A DNA stretch of 64,000 nt from contig CP046177.1 of NCBI GenBank assembly GCA_014075215.1, positions 2,108,501 through 2,172,500 on the forward strand, given 5' to 3'. The first letter of the stretch is position 1, and each line of letters begins with the position of its first letter. The notes below the pieces were generated by a model. The model was not told the origin of the DNA. It was given only the letters and a program-made list of their open reading frames with translations, and ran no database searches. The position numbers and the translations under genes are program-made. Source of the stretch: Flavobacteriaceae bacterium (GTDB lineage Bacteria > Bacteroidota > Bacteroidia > Flavobacteriales > Flavobacteriaceae). This document shows, piece after piece, positions 9,336 to 17,607 of the stretch.

Positions 9336-9476
9336 AAAAGAACGGAGTGAACTTTAGCGGCCAGCTAGCTTTTTAGAGCCATCCCCCGTATTAGTCTCCG
9401 TTCTTTTTAAAAGTTACTTAGAACCATATAGAATTTCAGTTTCTGCCCTTATTAAAGGTCTTAGTTTAAGTAACTA
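9336..9476 (+). ncRNA. Candidate bridge RNA of the IS110-type element, copy 1
   Basis: Two stem-loops in the non-coding left end. Stem 1: AAAAGAACGGAG (9336-9347) with CTCCGTTCTTTT (9396-9407), perfect. Stem 2: AGTTACTTA (9412-9420) with TAAGTAACT (9468-9476), perfect. Loop 1 contains CCCCG (9384-9388), complementary to the CGGGG found at both insertion sites. Loop 2 contains ATAGAAT (9428-9434), the same-strand copy of the element's right end, and TAAAGG (9453-9458), the reverse complement of CCTTTA at the left junction. That is the arrangement of target-binding and donor-binding loops known from IS621. True RNA ends are unknown. Confidence 0.7.
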
Positions 9477-9500
9477 TTATTAATATCTAATTACAAAATT

Positions 9501-10496
9501 ATGAAAACAAATGAAATTATCGGAATCGATGTCAGTAAATTATTAATTGATGTTTGTATCTATTCTAAACAAATTGTTCAACAGTTTGAGAACAGTAAAT
9601 CTGGATTTAAATTAATGCTAAAGTGGAGTTTTAAAAATTCGTCTTTCTCTAAAGAAGAAACCATGTTTGTATTTGAACATACAGGAATGTACTCTCATTT
9701 ATTATCTGTGTCTTTAACTGAACAAAAATTATCTTTTTTCATAGCTTCTGGTTTAGAAATTAAAAGATCTATTGGTATTGCTCGTGGAAAGGATGACCAA
9801 ATTGATGCCAAACGCATTGCTCTATATGGGTATCGATTAAAAGAAGAACTTAAACCCAGTAAGCTACCTAAAAGAAGTATATTACAACTAAAAAGTCTCT
9901 TATCTTTAAGGACAAAACTTAACAAACAAAGAGCTGGTTTTAAAGTTACTTTGAAAGAACAAAAAAGAATTTATAAAGCAAAAGAGTATAAAATAATCTT
10001 TGACGTTCAACAAAAAATGATTGCAGAACTAACCAAACAAATACACAAGATTAATACTCAAATGCAAGCTATTATTGACCAAAATATAATGTTAAAAGAA
10101 ACCTATAAACTTGTTACTAGTGTTAAAGGTATAGGAATGCAAACTGCTATAATGATGATTGTGTTTACTGACAATTTTTCAAAATTTGAAAACTGGAGAA
10201 AGTTTGCCTCTTATTGTGGTGTTGCTCCTTTTCCTTACCAATCTGGAACTAGTATTAAAGGACGTACAAAAGTCTCTCATTTGGCTAATAAAAAATTGAA
10301 AGCAATTATTAATATGTGCGCTATTTCTGCTATACAACATAACCCAGAAATGAAATTATACTATCATAAAAGAATAAAACAAGGCAAAAGTAAAATGAGT
10401 ACCGTTAACATTATTAGAAACAAATTAATAGCAAGAGTGTTTGCCGTTGTCAAACGACAAACACCCTATGTAGATACTTTTAAATTTGCTGCATAA
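9501..10496 (+). CDS. IS110-family transposase (bridge recombinase)
   Basis: 331 residues with the two IS110 domains. The N-terminal RuvC-like DEDD domain shows IGIDVSK (first D), FEHTGMYS (E) and KDDQIDAKRIA (D,D). The C-terminal Transposase_20 domain has VTSVKGIGMQTA and ASYCGVAPFPYQSGTSIKGR, where the serine in the SGTS stretch is the likely nucleophile. This class inserts DNA through a bridge RNA rather than end repeats. The protein is identical over its whole length to the one of copy 2 (47910-48905). It appears intact and potentially active. Confidence 0.93.
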   Translation: MKTNEIIGIDVSKLLIDVCIYSKQIVQQFENSKSGFKLMLKWSFKNSSFSKEETMFVFEHTGMYSHLLSVSLTEQKLSFFIASGLEIKRSIGIARGKDDQIDAKRIALYGYRLKEELKPSKLPKRSILQLKSLLSLRTKLNKQRAGFKVTLKEQKRIYKAKEYKIIFDVQQKMIAELTKQIHKINTQMQAIIDQNIMLKETYKLVTSVKGIGMQTAIMMIVFTDNFSKFENWRKFASYCGVAPFPYQSGTSIKGRTKVSHLANKKLKAIINMCAISAIQHNPEMKLYYHKRIKQGKSKMSTVNIIRNKLIARVFAVVKRQTPYVDTFKFAA

Positions 10497-11143
10497 ATTA
10501 GTAAAAATAATATCTCAACTTTTACTTGTTTTTATCATAGAATACGGGGAGATGCCGTAAAAAGTGAAATTTATTTCAGGCCCGAAAAAGACGGACATCA
10601 CTTTGCAGGTGAGTTAGTATCCCAGATTCAGGATATGAACAAAGGAAGCTATTTAGATGAGGATTTATTAAATACGTCAAAAACGAATTTTTGCATTGGT
10701 GTAGCAGCGTACCCCGAAAAACATGTAGAAGCACCGAGTTTGGATTCTGACATTCATTTTTTAAAAAAGAAAATTAAAAATGGAGCCGAATATATCGTTA
10801 CACAGATGTTTTTTGACAATCAAAAATATTTCGATTTTGTAGCCAAATGTAGAAAGGAAGGAATTACGGCACCCATCATACCGGGATTGAAACCCATTAC
10901 TACCAAAAAGCAGTTGAATTTAATTCCACATCGATTTCATGTGGATTTACCGGATGATCTCATAATGAGCATTGTAAAATGTAAAGATAATAAAGCCGTA
11001 CGAGAGGTTGGAATTGAGTGGTGTATTGCTCAAAGTAAAGAACTGGTAAATAGAGGGGTGCCTATTTTACATTACTATTCAATGGGAAAATCAGCCAGCA
11101 TTTATGAGGTGGCAGCTAATATATTTTAAAAAGAAAAAATAAA

Positions 11144-11151
11144 TACATTTG
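11144..11151 (+). promoter_or_regulatory. Possible -7 box of the arginine operon
   Basis: TACATTTG fits the Bacteroidota -7 consensus TAnnTTTG and lies just after the metF stop. No clear TTTG is found 19 bases upstream, only a run of T. It would give a leader of about 190 nt before the GNAT gene, containing the small ORF at 11252. Confidence 0.35.
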
Positions 11152-11251
11152 TAACTTAGTGCAAGAGGGATTTCTTCCTGTTTAAAGTTTGAATTTGAAT
11201 ATAAAAGTAGTCATACCATCTCTTAAAAACAATGCTTCTTTGAGTACTATT

Positions 11252-11287
11252 ATGATCGTACGTTGTATTTTTATTCGTCGTCCGTAA
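11252..11287 (+). CDS. Possible arginine-rich leader peptide of the arg operon (11 aa)
   Basis: ATG to TAA encodes MIVRCIFIRRP, with three arginines in eleven residues and an Arg-Arg pair three codons before the stop. It lies in the 217-base leader of an arginine biosynthesis operon, 59 bases before the first gene. Arginine-rich leader peptides are used elsewhere to sense arginyl-tRNA by ribosome stalling. AAAAACAATG (11225-11234) may pair with CGTTGTATTTTT (11261-11272) across the ORF. I do not see a clean terminator after it, so attenuation is inference, and chance is a real alternative for so short an ORF. Confidence 0.35.
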   Translation: MIVRCIFIRRP

Positions 11288-11346
11288 GGGTTGTTTCTGT
11301 TTTCAATCATCGTATTTAAATAACATTTTTAATTAAAGTCAAAATA

Positions 11347-11958
11347 ATGGAAATCATTATTGCCGATACATCACACAGTATATATGCAGCTATTATATGT
11401 AAAACTATCGCAGATTCTGCCGATATAAGAGGTACGGGTATTGCTAAAAGAACTCCGGAATATATCATTACAAAAATGAATAACGGGAATGCTGTCATTG
11501 CACTGGACGGAGAAAAATTTGTTGGTTTTTGTTATATCGAAAAATGGGATCACGGCAAATTTATTGCCAATTCCGGGTTAGTAGTACATCCTGATTACAG
11601 GGGAAAAGGAGTTGCAAGATTAATTAAACAGAAAATTTTTGAACACTCCAAGGCAAAGTTCCCGGAAGCAAAAATTTTTGGTATCACTACCGGTTTAGCG
11701 GTCATGAAAATAAATAGTAAGTTGGGATATACACCGGTTACATTTTCCGAACTAACCAAAGATCAGTCATTTTGGAAAGGTTGTCAGACTTGTAAAAATT
11801 ATGATGTACTTCAAAGAACATCTCAAAGTATGTGTTTGTGTACAGGGATGTTGTATGACCCGAAATCAAAAAGTAAGCGTAAACAAGTAAAAACAAAAGT
11901 GTTTGAAAGATTAAAAAGAATAAAGCAAAACACATTTCTAAAAAAGAATAAAAAGTAA
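11347..11958 (+). CDS. GNAT acyltransferase at the head of the arginine operon
   Basis: A 203-residue GNAT N-acyltransferase. The acyl-CoA-binding motif is VVHPDYRGKGVARLIKQ (about residues 78-94). A Cys-rich tail (CQTCKNYD, then MCLCTGMLYD) follows around residue 150-175, and the end is very basic. Its place in front of argG and the absence of argA or argJ in the operon suggest that it acylates glutamate to start the pathway. In this phylum the acyl group may be succinyl rather than acetyl. That role is inferred from context; the GNAT fold is seen directly. An IS200/IS605-type element now lies between it and argG. Confidence 0.75.
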   Translation: MEIIIADTSHSIYAAIICKTIADSADIRGTGIAKRTPEYIITKMNNGNAVIALDGEKFVGFCYIEKWDHGKFIANSGLVVHPDYRGKGVARLIKQKIFEHSKAKFPEAKIFGITTGLAVMKINSKLGYTPVTFSELTKDQSFWKGCQTCKNYDVLQRTSQSMCLCTGMLYDPKSKSKRKQVKTKVFERLKRIKQNTFLKKNKK

Positions 11959-11959
11959 C

Positions 11960-12510
11960 TAAACCACTATGGACTGCAAGTCCATAGGTTTCTTAAAAGA
12001 ATGAAATTCTTATTCCAAAATAATATTATCCATATCAGTATTCGAAGAATCTCGATGATGCTCAAGATATTCTTGTACCATCTCATCAGTAATGTTTCCT
12101 GTACTCCAAACGCCATAACCAATAGCCCAAAAATGTCTACCCCAATAACGTTTACTCAATTCTGGATATTCTGCTTGAAGTCGTCGAGATGTTCTTCCCT
12201 TCAAGCGTTTAACAATATCACTAATATTTTGAGACGGTCGGTATTCGATGTGAATATGTACGTGATCCTTGCTTATCACCCCTTTAAGAATTCGTACACC
12301 CTCAGAATCGCAAACTTGTTTAACCAAATCTCGGCAACGTTTCTGAATGTCACCTTTGAGAACATGATAACGATATTTTATAACCCAAACTATGTGCGCA
12401 GTAAGCCAAGATACAGTATGTCCAAGTCGCATTTGTTCTTTCACAATTCAAAGATACAAAAGTGTGTAGCAACTGAAAGTCTTGCACTGAAAGTGCATAG
12501 TTTCAACTAA
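11960..12510 (-). mobile_element. IS200/IS605-type insertion sequence (TnpA only)
   Basis: About 550 bases between the GNAT stop and argG, holding a single Y1 transposase on the minus strand. Near each end there is a small imperfect palindrome instead of inverted repeats: CTATGGACT-GCA-AGTCCATAG (11967-11987) at the transposase 3' side and TGCACT-GAA-AGTGCA (12483-12497) at the 5' side. These subterminal hairpins are what TnpA recognises in this family. No tnpB is present. Exact ends are uncertain by some 10-15 bases. It ends about a dozen bases before the argG ATG. Confidence 0.8.
12010..12444 (-). CDS. tnpA: IS200/IS605-family HUH (Y1) transposase TnpA
   Basis: 144 residues, the usual size. 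The HUH metal-binding motif is HVHIHIEY near residue 61-68, and the catalytic tyrosine lies in the C-terminal helix EMVQEYLEHH. WLTAHIVWVIKYRYHVL at the N terminus is characteristic. It acts on single-stranded DNA at the hairpin ends and moves by peel-and-paste without target duplication. The frame is intact, so the element may be active. Confidence 0.93.
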   Translation of the reverse strand: MKEQMRLGHTVSWLTAHIVWVIKYRYHVLKGDIQKRCRDLVKQVCDSEGVRILKGVISKDHVHIHIEYRPSQNISDIVKRLKGRTSRRLQAEYPELSKRYWGRHFWAIGYGVWSTGNITDEMVQEYLEHHRDSSNTDMDNIILE

Positions 12511-12522
12511 CGATTGAGACCA

Positions 12523-13704
12523 ATGAAAAGAGTAGTTTTAGCATACAGCGGAGGCTTAGACACCTCTTATTGCGCGACTTATTTCTCGAAAGAGCTGGGG
12601 TATGAAGTACATGCCGTCAGTGTAAATACAGGTGGTTTTACTCAAACGGAAATCGATGAAATCAGGAAAAAAGCGTATGTAATGGGAGTACACTCCTACA
12701 AAAATATCCCGGCCATTGATACCTATTATCAAAAAGTAGTCAAACATTTGATTTACGGAAACGTTTTGAAAAATAATACCTACCCTTTATCCGTAAGTGC
12801 AGAAAGAATTGTACAAGCCATTGAAATTATTGAATATGCCAAAAACATTAAGGCAGATTGTATTGCTCATGGCAGTACCGGTGCAGGCAATGACCAGGTT
12901 AGGTTCGACTTGATTTTCCAGACATTGGCCCCGGAAATTGAAATTATGACGCCTATTAGAGATCGTAAATTGTCGAGGCAGGAAGAGGTAGCTTATTTAA
13001 AAAGCAAGGGTATTGATAGGGTATGGGAAGCATCCAAATATTCCGTAAATAAGGGGTTATGGGGAACAAGCATCGGAGGTTTCGAAACATTAACCTCTCA
13101 TCAGCCGTTACCCGAAGAAGCCTTTCCGTGTCAGCTGCAAAAGAGAGGGACTGAAAAGGTAAAACTCACTTTTTATAAAGGAGAGTTAGTTGCTGTTAAT
13201 AATGAAGAAAGAGCACCGCAAGAGGCCATTCGGTTACTCAATGAGTTGGCTTGTGTATATGCCATCGGAAGAGATATCCACGTGGGCGATACCATTGTAG
13301 GGATTAAAGGGAGAGTAGGTTTTGAAGCCGCTGCCGCAAAAATTATCATCAAAGCACACCATTTACTTGAGAAACACACACTCACAAAATGGCAGTTACA
13401 ACATAAAGATTATTTGGCAAATTGGTATGGAACCCATTTACACGAAGGGTTGTTTTTAGATCCGATCATGAGAAATATAGAAGCTTTTTTAGAAAGTAGC
13501 CAACAACACGTTTCAGGAGATGTTCTGCTTACATTAAAACCATATCATTTTACTTTAGACGGAATTGTTTCTGAATACGATTTAATGAATGTTGATTTTG
13601 GAAAGTACGGAGAAGAAAACAGCGGTTGGACTGCCGAAGAAGCCAAAGGGTTTATCAAAATCTATGGAAATCAAAGCAAAATATATAAAAGTGTAGAAAA
13701 ATGA
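12523..13704 (+). CDS. argG: Argininosuccinate synthase
   Basis: Joins citrulline and aspartate with ATP. The N-terminal PP-loop is VVLAYSGGLDTSYC, and GSTGAGNDQVRFD lies near residue 117. I chose ATG 12523 (393 residues) over an in-frame TTG nine bases upstream, because the family starts with MKRVVLAYSGG. Its stop overlaps the argC start (ATGA). The IS200/IS605 element directly upstream puts its transcription and translation signals in doubt. They may come from readthrough of the GNAT transcript or from the IS end. Confidence 0.95.
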   Translation: MKRVVLAYSGGLDTSYCATYFSKELGYEVHAVSVNTGGFTQTEIDEIRKKAYVMGVHSYKNIPAIDTYYQKVVKHLIYGNVLKNNTYPLSVSAERIVQAIEIIEYAKNIKADCIAHGSTGAGNDQVRFDLIFQTLAPEIEIMTPIRDRKLSRQEEVAYLKSKGIDRVWEASKYSVNKGLWGTSIGGFETLTSHQPLPEEAFPCQLQKRGTEKVKLTFYKGELVAVNNEERAPQEAIRLLNELACVYAIGRDIHVGDTIVGIKGRVGFEAAAAKIIIKAHHLLEKHTLTKWQLQHKDYLANWYGTHLHEGLFLDPIMRNIEAFLESSQQHVSGDVLLTLKPYHFTLDGIVSEYDLMNVDFGKYGEENSGWTAEEAKGFIKIYGNQSKIYKSVEK

Positions 13705-14678
13705 TACAAGCAGGAATTGTAGGCGGTGCAGGTTATACGGCCGGAGAATTGATGCGGATTTTAGTATTCCATGAGGAAGTGAATATTAATTTTGTGTATA
13801 GCACATCAAACGTAGGGAATCAGGCTAGTGATATTCACCGGGATCTGGTCGGAAATACCGACCTGATTTTTACAAATGACCTCAATACTGAGGTAGATGT
13901 ATTATTTTTATGCTTAGGTCATGGAAACTCAAAGATATTTCTGAAAGATCACCTTTTTTTAACACATACAAAGATCATCGATTTGAGTACTGATTTTAGA
14001 TTAAAAAAAGATGCTGTTTTCCAAGGAAAGGAATTCATATACGGGTTACCGGAACTACAAAAAGAAAAAATCAAACAGGTCGCTTATATTGCCAACCCGG
14101 GGTGCTTTGCAACAGCATTACAATTAGCTATCTTACCATTGGCAGCTAAAGGACTATTACAAAGCGAGGTGCATATAAACGCAGTTACCGGTGCTACAGG
14201 AGCCGGAATATCTTTGTCTAAGACTACTCATTTTACCTGGAGAGATAATAATTTTTCCTATTATAAACCATTTACGCATCAACATCTGGACGAAATATAT
14301 CAATCCGTATATCAACTACAACAAAAATCCGGTGTAGCGCTTCATTTCATACCCAATAGAGGAAATTTTTCGAGAGGCATTTATGCTACTGCATATATAA
14401 CATTTGAGGGGAGTTTGGAAGAAGCCGAAGCATTATACAAAACATATTATAAAGATGCTGCATTCACCTTTATTTCCGATTCGGCATTACACTTAAAACA
14501 AGTAGTCAATACCAACAAATGCCTCATTCATTTACACAAGCATCAGGATAAGTTATTAATTACGAGTTGTATTGATAATTTATTAAAAGGTGCTTCCGGA
14601 CAGGCAGTACAAAACATGAATTTGATGTTTGGTTTTGAAGAAACAACAGGGTTACAACTAAAAGCAAATTATTTTTGA
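13701..14678 (+). CDS. argC: N-acetyl-gamma-glutamyl-phosphate reductase
   Basis: 325 residues. NADP-binding GIVGGAGYTAGELMRIL at the N terminus and the active-site cysteine in ANPGCFATA near residue 136. It reduces N-acylglutamyl phosphate made by ArgB to the semialdehyde. Starts on the ATGA shared with the argG stop, so the two are translationally coupled. Intact. Confidence 0.95.
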   Translation: MIQAGIVGGAGYTAGELMRILVFHEEVNINFVYSTSNVGNQASDIHRDLVGNTDLIFTNDLNTEVDVLFLCLGHGNSKIFLKDHLFLTHTKIIDLSTDFRLKKDAVFQGKEFIYGLPELQKEKIKQVAYIANPGCFATALQLAILPLAAKGLLQSEVHINAVTGATGAGISLSKTTHFTWRDNNFSYYKPFTHQHLDEIYQSVYQLQQKSGVALHFIPNRGNFSRGIYATAYITFEGSLEEAEALYKTYYKDAAFTFISDSALHLKQVVNTNKCLIHLHKHQDKLLITSCIDNLLKGASGQAVQNMNLMFGFEETTGLQLKANYF

Positions 14679-14750
14679 ATTCGACTCCTTTCCATTTTAT
14701 GAAGAACAGGCAGGCAAAATCGAAGTTATATACATAAAAAAATAAAGACC

Positions 14751-15551
14751 ATGAAAATAGCCATTATAGGAGCAGGGAACTTAGGGTGTTCCATTGCAAA
14801 AGGGTTGATTACTACAAATGCGATTACGAGTTTGTATCTAACCAAACGAAATTTAGACCATATTCGAACGTTTGAAGGTTATAAAAATGTTGTCATAACT
14901 ACTGATAACCGGAAAGCTGTAAAGAAATCGGATATACTCATATTTGCTGTACAACCGGCGCATTTGGAAGCTATTTTAAACGCTGTAAAACCGCTGTTGA
15001 CTCAAAAACACGTTTTAATTTCCGCCATTACAGGTTTTTCGATAAGTAAAATAGAGGATATCGTTGGTCAAAACCAACATATTATCAGGGCCATGCCAAA
15101 TACTGCGATTGCCGTTGGAAAATCCATGACCTGTATCTGTAGTAATGAAAAAGGAAAAAAAATGATCAAAGTTGCCGAAGCTATTTTTAACAGGTTAGGA
15201 ACTTCCATTAGTATTCCGGAAGAGCAAATGCAGGCAGCAACAGTAGTCTGTGCAAGCGGAATTGCTTTTTGGATGCGATTGATAAGAGCCACAACACAGG
15301 CTGCCATTCAATTGGGTTTTGATGCCAAAGAGGCGCAAGAGTTGGCCATGCATACCAGTAACGGAGCTGCAAGCTTATTGATTGCAACCGGTAATCACCC
15401 GGAACAGGAAATAGATAAAGTAACCACGCCAAAAGGGTGTACTATAGAAGGGTTAAATGAAATGGAGCACAGAGGGTTGAGTTCCTCACTAATCCGGGGC
15501 ATGGTAGCATCATTCAACAAGATTAACAGTATAAAGACAGATCAATTATGA
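14751..15551 (+). CDS. proC: Pyrroline-5-carboxylate reductase in the arginine operon
   Basis: 266 residues with the Rossmann start IAIIGAGNLGCSIAKGL, VQPAHLEAIL, RAMPNTAIAVGKSM and TPKGCTIEGLNEME near the C terminus (family signature). ProC makes proline from pyrroline-5-carboxylate. In flavobacteria it commonly lies inside the arginine operon, presumably because glutamate and ornithine semialdehydes are shared with proline synthesis. Its end overlaps the argD start by 4 bases. Confidence 0.93.
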   Translation: MKIAIIGAGNLGCSIAKGLITTNAITSLYLTKRNLDHIRTFEGYKNVVITTDNRKAVKKSDILIFAVQPAHLEAILNAVKPLLTQKHVLISAITGFSISKIEDIVGQNQHIIRAMPNTAIAVGKSMTCICSNEKGKKMIKVAEAIFNRLGTSISIPEEQMQAATVVCASGIAFWMRLIRATTQAAIQLGFDAKEAQELAMHTSNGAASLLIATGNHPEQEIDKVTTPKGCTIEGLNEMEHRGLSSSLIRGMVASFNKINSIKTDQL

Positions 15552-16675
15552 GTTTATTTGATGTATACCCCTTATTTGATATTACTCCGGTAAAAGCAAA
15601 AGATGTTTTTATATACGATGAAAATGATGTCCGATATTTAGATTTATATGGAGGTCATGCTGTTGTTTCCATAGGACATTCACATCCGGAATATGTGAAA
15701 AATATGAGTGCCCAACTAAGTAAATTGGGTTTTTACAGCAATTCTGTTCAAAACCCGTTACAAGAAAAATTAGCTGATCAATTAGAAGTTATTTCCGGGT
15801 GTACGACATATCAGTTGTTTTTGTGTAATTCAGGAGCAGAGGCAAATGAAAATGCGCTAAAACTAGCTTCTTTTCACACCAGTAAAAAAAAGGTAATTGC
15901 TTTTAAAAATGGCTTTCACGGACGAACCTCTGCTGCCGCAGCTGTTACGGACAACGCTAAAATTATTGCACCGATAAATGCACAACAAGAAGTTGAACTG
16001 ATTCCATTAGGAGATACAAAAACTCTTGAAAAGGCACTGCAAAAAAATGATGTCTGTGCCGTAATTATCGAATGTATCCAGGGCATTGGAGGACTGGATG
16101 AAAGTGATACGGAATTTTATAAAAGGGCAGCACATTTATGTCAAAAATACGAAGCCCTTTTTATTGCTGATGAAATACAATCGGGTTTTGGAAGAACAGG
16201 AGATTTTTTTGCTTTCCAAAAACATGATATAGCACCTGATATTATTTCCATGGCAAAAGGAATGGGAAACGGGTTTCCCGTAGGGGGAATTTTAATTCAT
16301 CCAAAAATAAAAGCATCTTTTGGTTTGTTAGGGACTACTTTTGGAGGAAATCATTTGGCATGCACTGCTACATTATCGGTACTATCTGTCCTGGAAAAAG
16401 AGCATTTAATGCAGCATGTATATACTATTTCCGAATATTTTACAGATAAGGTAGCACAAATTACTCAGGTAAAAAAAGTAAAAGGAAGAGGGTTGATGTT
16501 GGGCCTTGAGTTTGATTTTGCGATTGCGGCATTAAGAAAATCACTGATTCGTTCACATCGTATTTTTACCGGAAATTCCAAAAATCCAAACCTTATCAGA
16601 ATCCTTCCTCCTCTAACCGTTCAACAAGAACATTTTGATCGGTTTTTTGACGCACTTAAAACCGAACTGTCATGA
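15548..16675 (+). CDS. argD: N-acylornithine aminotransferase
   Basis: Class-III PLP aminotransferase of 375 residues. LYGGHAVVSIGHSHP near the N terminus, the PLP-phosphate site NSGAEANENALKLA, LFIADEIQSGFGRTG (PLP Asp) and the Schiff-base lysine in ISMAKGMGNGFPVGG near residue 237. It converts N-acylglutamate semialdehyde to N-acylornithine. Overlaps proC and argF' by ATGA at both ends. The reference to ornithine comes from context; the class alone would also allow succinyldiaminopimelate. Confidence 0.93.
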   Translation: MSLFDVYPLFDITPVKAKDVFIYDENDVRYLDLYGGHAVVSIGHSHPEYVKNMSAQLSKLGFYSNSVQNPLQEKLADQLEVISGCTTYQLFLCNSGAEANENALKLASFHTSKKKVIAFKNGFHGRTSAAAAVTDNAKIIAPINAQQEVELIPLGDTKTLEKALQKNDVCAVIIECIQGIGGLDESDTEFYKRAAHLCQKYEALFIADEIQSGFGRTGDFFAFQKHDIAPDIISMAKGMGNGFPVGGILIHPKIKASFGLLGTTFGGNHLACTATLSVLSVLEKEHLMQHVYTISEYFTDKVAQITQVKKVKGRGLMLGLEFDFAIAALRKSLIRSHRIFTGNSKNPNLIRILPPLTVQQEHFDRFFDALKTELS

Positions 16676-17607
16676 AAAATTATACGGATATAAAGGATAT
16701 AAAAAACCTTGACAAAACCATTCGGGAAGCAATTGAACTAAAAAAGAATCCTTTTCAGTATAAAGCATTAGGAGCACACAAAACACTAGTGATGTTGTTT
16801 TTTAATGCAAGCCTCAGAACCCGGTTGAGCACGGAAAAGGCAGCTAAGAACTTAGGAATGGAAGTAAGTATTCTAAATATCAAAGATACCTGGAATTTTG
16901 AATTTGAAGATGGGTCCGTCATGAATTTCAATACTTCGGAACATATCAAAGAAGCAGCGCAGGTTATTTCTCAATACGCAGATGTTATTGCTATAAGAGC
17001 TTTTTCCGAATTAAAAAATAAGGAGAAAGATACATCGGAATTTGTCATTCAAGGCTTTTTAAAATATGCTACAGTGCCCATTGTGAATATGGAGAGTGCA
17101 CTATGCCACCCTTTACAAGCACTGGCAGATGTCATTACTATCAAAGAATTTAGCAAAAAAGAAAAGCCCAGGGTAGCCCTTTCCTGGGCACCACATCCAA
17201 AAGCCTTACCCCATGCGGTTGCTAATTCTTTTGTACAGATGATGCAACATTTACCGGTCGATTTTGCTATCACACATCCCAAAGGGTATGAATTGGATAC
17301 TGAAATTACTAAAGAAACGCCAATCATTTATCATCAAAAAGAAGCATTAAAAAATGCCGACTTTGTCTATGTAAAAAACTGGAGTAATTATAATGAATAT
17401 GGAAAAGTAACTTCGGAAGATTCCGATTGGATGATGAATTTGGAAAAATTAGGCCATGCAAAATTTATGCACTGTTTGCCTGTACGAAGAAATGTTGTTG
17501 CTACCGATGAGGTGTTGGACAGTAAAAATGCTATTGTTATTGAACAAGCCCATAACAGAACGTATGCAACTCAGATTATATTAAAAAAAATTTTAGAAAA
17601 TGTCTAA
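16672..17607 (+). CDS. argF': N-acylornithine carbamoyltransferase (acetyl- or succinyl-ornithine)
   Basis: 311 residues of the aspartate/ornithine carbamoyltransferase fold. The carbamoyl-phosphate loop reads FFNASLRTRLSTEKAA, not the STRTR of true ornithine transcarbamylases. HPLQALADVITI and FMHCLPVRRNVVATDEV are the marks of the acylornithine branch found in Bacteroidota and Xanthomonas. So citrulline is made while still acylated, and ArgE acts after this step. Whether the substrate is acetyl- or succinyl-ornithine cannot be fixed here; in Bacteroides the succinyl form is known. Confidence 0.9.
   Translation: MKNYTDIKDIKNLDKTIREAIELKKNPFQYKALGAHKTLVMLFFNASLRTRLSTEKAAKNLGMEVSILNIKDTWNFEFEDGSVMNFNTSEHIKEAAQVISQYADVIAIRAFSELKNKEKDTSEFVIQGFLKYATVPIVNMESALCHPLQALADVITIKEFSKKEKPRVALSWAPHPKALPHAVANSFVQMMQHLPVDFAITHPKGYELDTEITKETPIIYHQKEALKNADFVYVKNWSNYNEYGKVTSEDSDWMMNLEKLGHAKFMHCLPVRRNVVATDEVLDSKNAIVIEQAHNRTYATQIILKKILENV

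Larger units (their letters stand above)
9214..10545 (+). mobile_element. IS110-type insertion sequence, copy 1 (1332 bp)
   Basis: Ends were set by joining the broken metF frame and by comparison with copy 2 (47861-49192), which has the same length. The element begins CTTTAGATTAG and ends ATAGAATAC, with no terminal inverted repeats and no target duplication beyond the C found on both sides, as expected for IS110 elements. It holds about 287 non-coding bases before the recombinase gene and 49 after it. A long left end is where IS110-group elements encode the bridge RNA. The flank is ...GCTTTG C / GGGGAGAT. Confidence 0.93.
8841..11129 (+). pseudogene. metF: Methylenetetrahydrofolate reductase, interrupted by an IS110-type element
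   Basis: MetF makes the methyltetrahydrofolate used by MetH. The N-terminal piece (8841-9213) reads up to NVMAL, and the C-terminal piece (10546-11129) resumes with RGDAVKSEIYF. Removing bases 9214-10545 joins them as one 318-residue frame with no lost or added base (957 bases in all), the normal family size. The insertion is therefore clean and probably recent. As it stands the N-terminal frame runs into the element and stops at 9222-9224, and the C-terminal piece has no proper start. Unless another copy exists, methyl-THF supply is lost. Confidence 0.92.

Noticed and set aside
9384..9392. Nine-base match CCCCGTATT to the right junction as one continuous guide
   Set aside because: The match spans element end and target, which known bridge RNAs read with separate loops. 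Only the CCCCG part was used as evidence; the rest may be coincidence.
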